This document shows, piece by piece, positions 9,358 through 10,095 of a stretch of 10,095 nt of DNA (the stretch's first letter is position 1; every line of letters starts with the position of its first letter). The position numbers were made by a program, and so were the translations under genes. The stretch covers positions 1 to 10,095 of the forward strand of contig JBBKXJ010000208.1 in assembly GCA_037969395.1 (NCBI GenBank), given 5' to 3'. Source of the stretch: JBBKXJ01 sp037969395 (GTDB lineage Bacteria; Pseudomonadota; Gammaproteobacteria; Pseudomonadales; JAUIET01). The notes under the pieces were generated by a model. The model saw only the letters and a list, made by a program, of their open reading frames with translations, had not been told where the DNA came from and searched no databases.

Positions 9358-9648
9358 CTAGTTATTGCCGGTGTAGTTGTTCAGATTGTTCGTTACTACA
9401 GCATCGGCAGCCGCAGCATCGCTAGAAGTGCCGGCAGCGGTTCGTGCGCCAGTACCGTCGCCACCACCTAATTCCTGGGCCATACCTGCTATTTGGTTTT
9501 CGACTGTATCGCCGAACAATCCAAAAACGCTAATCGCCGCAATAGCGATAACACCAACAATGATGATGTATTCGGTCATGCCTTGCCCGCGCTCGCGAAG
9601 TCGGCTGTTGAAAGTTTTATGTTGGGAAGACGCTGATTGCGGTTCCAT
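9358..9648 (-). CDS. flp: Flp-type major pilin
   Basis: This 96-aa prepilin should be the main subunit of the Tad/Flp fibre. A basic leader (RLRERG) is followed by QGMTEY, fitting cleavage at G21/Q22 with Glu at +5 (E26) and Tyr at +6, then a hydrophobic helix at about residues 28-46 (IIIVGVIAIAAISVFGLFG). The start is ATG 9648, which has AGGAG 7 bases upstream. An in-frame start at 9699 would lie inside the promoter-like region and has no such support. The mature protein is longer than many Flp pilins. After FGD it continues with a Gly/Ala/Ser-rich stretch and ends in Asn-rich NNLNNYTGNN, which would form a flexible, surface-exposed tail. It is first in the operon, as usual for flp, which favours high expression. 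Confidence 0.96.
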   Translation of the reverse strand: MEPQSASSQHKTFNSRLRERGQGMTEYIIIVGVIAIAAISVFGLFGDTVENQIAGMAQELGGGDGTGARTAAGTSSDAAAADAVVTNNLNNYTGNN

Positions 9649-9655
9649 GTGATTA

Positions 9656-9660
9656 CTCCT
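9656..9660 (-). promoter_or_regulatory. Ribosome binding site of flp
   Basis: AGGAG on the minus strand, 7 bases before ATG 9648. This strong site fixes the flp start and rules against the longer reading frame from 9699. Confidence 0.85.
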
Positions 9661-9669
9661 GTAAGTGAG

Positions 9670-9685
9670 ACCGCTTGATTGCGGT
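9670..9685 (-). promoter_or_regulatory. Leader hairpin in front of flp
   Basis: On the minus strand ACCGC (9685-9681) and GCGGT (9674-9670) form a 5-bp GC-rich stem with a 6-base AATCAA loop. It ends 9 bases before the flp ribosome site. If transcription starts near 9685, as the promoter-like motif predicts, this hairpin would sit at the very 5' end of the mRNA. Such 5' hairpins can protect mRNA from decay. No T-run follows, so it is not a terminator. The stem is short and could be chance. Confidence 0.4.
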
Positions 9686-9700
9686 GTGAGGAATATCACA
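9685..9700. promoter_or_regulatory. CRP/Vfr-type binding site in front of flp
   Basis: TGTGA at 9685-9689 and TCACA at 9696-9700, separated by six bases, match both half-sites of the CRP-family consensus TGTGA-N6-TCACA at all ten positions. The site is centred about 44 bases before the flp start codon and overlaps the proposed -10 element. A site there would more simply repress than activate. Activation would require a transcription start so close to the start codon that the ribosome site would be lost, or a different promoter. Binding by CRP, Vfr or a relative is inference. Confidence 0.6.
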
Positions 9701-9720
9701 AAAAATATTTATTCTGTAAA
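9692..9720 (-). promoter_or_regulatory. Sigma-70-like promoter with extended -10, upstream of flp
   Basis: On the minus strand TTTACA (9720-9715, five of six bases of the -35 consensus) is followed after 17 bases by GATATT (9697-9692, four of six of the -10 consensus). TG at 9700-9699 gives an extended -10 pattern. The predicted start is near 9685, leaving a leader of about 36 bases. It is the best promoter-like pair I found before the operon, but the region is AT-rich, so other starts are possible. Confidence 0.45.
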
Positions 9721-10095
9721 TTCAAACCAGATTAACGGTTGATCAAAAAGGTCGTAGAATAGCCAGAAATTCTACCCTGTTAACGGATCCGGCCTTGACA
9801 ATTTCGAAATGTGATTACCTTTAACTGTTACTTTTCGTTAACTTAGCCTTTGTTCGTAAAATGGCGATCTCGTAACAATATTTCGAAGACGCCGTACGTC
9901 GTAAAAACACCACATTACAGGTTCAATGCTGCTCGGTGTCCCTGCGAGCCTGAAAAAAACGTGTCGAAAGCAAGGGATTTCCCTATGGCATTATCTGCTG
10001 GATCGTCTGTCCGGGACGGGAGGCATTCCACCGTTGTCTGAACTCATTCGTCTAAGTACAGCAGCCGGATAGGGGTTGCTTACCCGGTGCTGCCC
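9701..10095. other. Upstream control region without a convincing gene
   Basis: About 395 bases before the promoter hold no convincing gene on either strand. The part from 9701 to about 9900 is AT-rich and contains the 9754-9775 inverted repeat and a 10-bp palindrome ATTTCGAAAT at 9801-9810. The right end is richer in GC. A minus-strand frame is open from the right edge to a TAA at 9991 (34 codons, no recognisable domain) and could be the tail of an upstream gene or noncoding. A 9-bp stem with one bulged base (CAGCA-CCGG against CCGG-TGCTG, 10059-10092) has no T-run on either side inside the window. Confidence 0.6.
9754..9775. repeat. Perfect 7-bp inverted repeat upstream of flp (possible operator)
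   Basis: GTAGAAT at 9754-9760 and ATTCTAC at 9769-9775 are exact inverted complements with an 8-base spacer. The centre lies about 80 bases upstream of the predicted flp transcription start, a position suited to a dimeric regulator. No known regulator is recognised from this sequence. Confidence 0.4.

Noticed and set aside
9795..9823. Perfect TTGACA -35 box on the plus strand
   Set aside because: No acceptable -10 element lies at 16-19 bases and there is no convincing plus-strand gene downstream.
9850..10041. 63-aa open frame on the plus strand upstream of flp
   Set aside because: It starts at TTG with no ribosome site, shows no domain or membrane pattern, and lies in a region that looks regulatory. 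The internal ATG at 9985 after AAGGGA gives only 18 residues.
9991..10095. Minus-strand open frame entering from the right edge, 34 codons to TAA
   Set aside because: Too short and without recognisable sequence; it may be the end of an upstream gene, but the window cannot show that, so it is only mentioned in the control-region entry.
9960..10095. Possible riboswitch or structured RNA at the right edge (GC-rich stems, a GCCTCCCGT stretch recalling molybdenum-cofactor leaders)
   Set aside because: Only short isolated similarities and one bulged stem are visible; no complete riboswitch core could be assembled, and the region is far from the flp start.

Overview
The window holds most of one Tad (tight adherence) / Flp type IVc pilus locus. 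Every convincing gene lies on the minus strand, so transcription runs from right to left. The spacing is compact: a 4-base ATGA overlap, an 11-base overlap, and several gaps of 1 to 18 bases. This suggests a single operon that begins with the pilin gene and continues past the left edge. The assignment rests on family hallmarks: the Flp-type prepilin site, a secretin core, Walker A/B and His boxes, T2SS-F domains, a SAF domain and a TadE site. The host is a Gram-negative bacterium, because an outer-membrane secretin is present. The mid-range base composition and general style suggest a gammaproteobacterium, possibly a marine Cellvibrionales-like lineage, but the window has no taxonomic marker and this is a weak guess.

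Layout in transcription order: an AT-rich control region with no convincing gene (about 9701-10095); a promoter-like element overlapped by a perfect CRP-type palindrome and followed by a leader hairpin; the Flp major pilin; a very large TadG-like protein (855 aa) with a long acidic helical tail; a TadE-like pseudopilin; an unrecognised exported protein made of two similar modules; a 60-aa protein with a complete prepilin cleavage site (candidate minor pilin); CpaB/RcpC; the CpaC/RcpA secretin; a TadA/CpaF ATPase carrying an N-terminal FHA domain; TadB; and the start of TadC, cut by the left edge.

How they should work together: the ATPase drives the TadB/TadC inner-membrane platform, which builds processed Flp subunits into a fibre. 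CpaC forms the outer-membrane pore and CpaB spans the periplasm beside it. TadE, TadG and the small pilin-like protein would act as minor or tip components. Genes expected in a Tad system but not seen here are the prepilin peptidase (TadV/CpaA), TadZ/CpaE, RcpB/CpaD, TadD and TadF. They may lie beyond the left edge or elsewhere.

The core machinery is a known type of system. The less ordinary parts are the FHA-ATPase fusion at the place where a TadZ/CpaE gene often sits, the 60-aa pilin-like protein, the two-module exported protein, the extended TadG-like protein, and the control region in front of flp.
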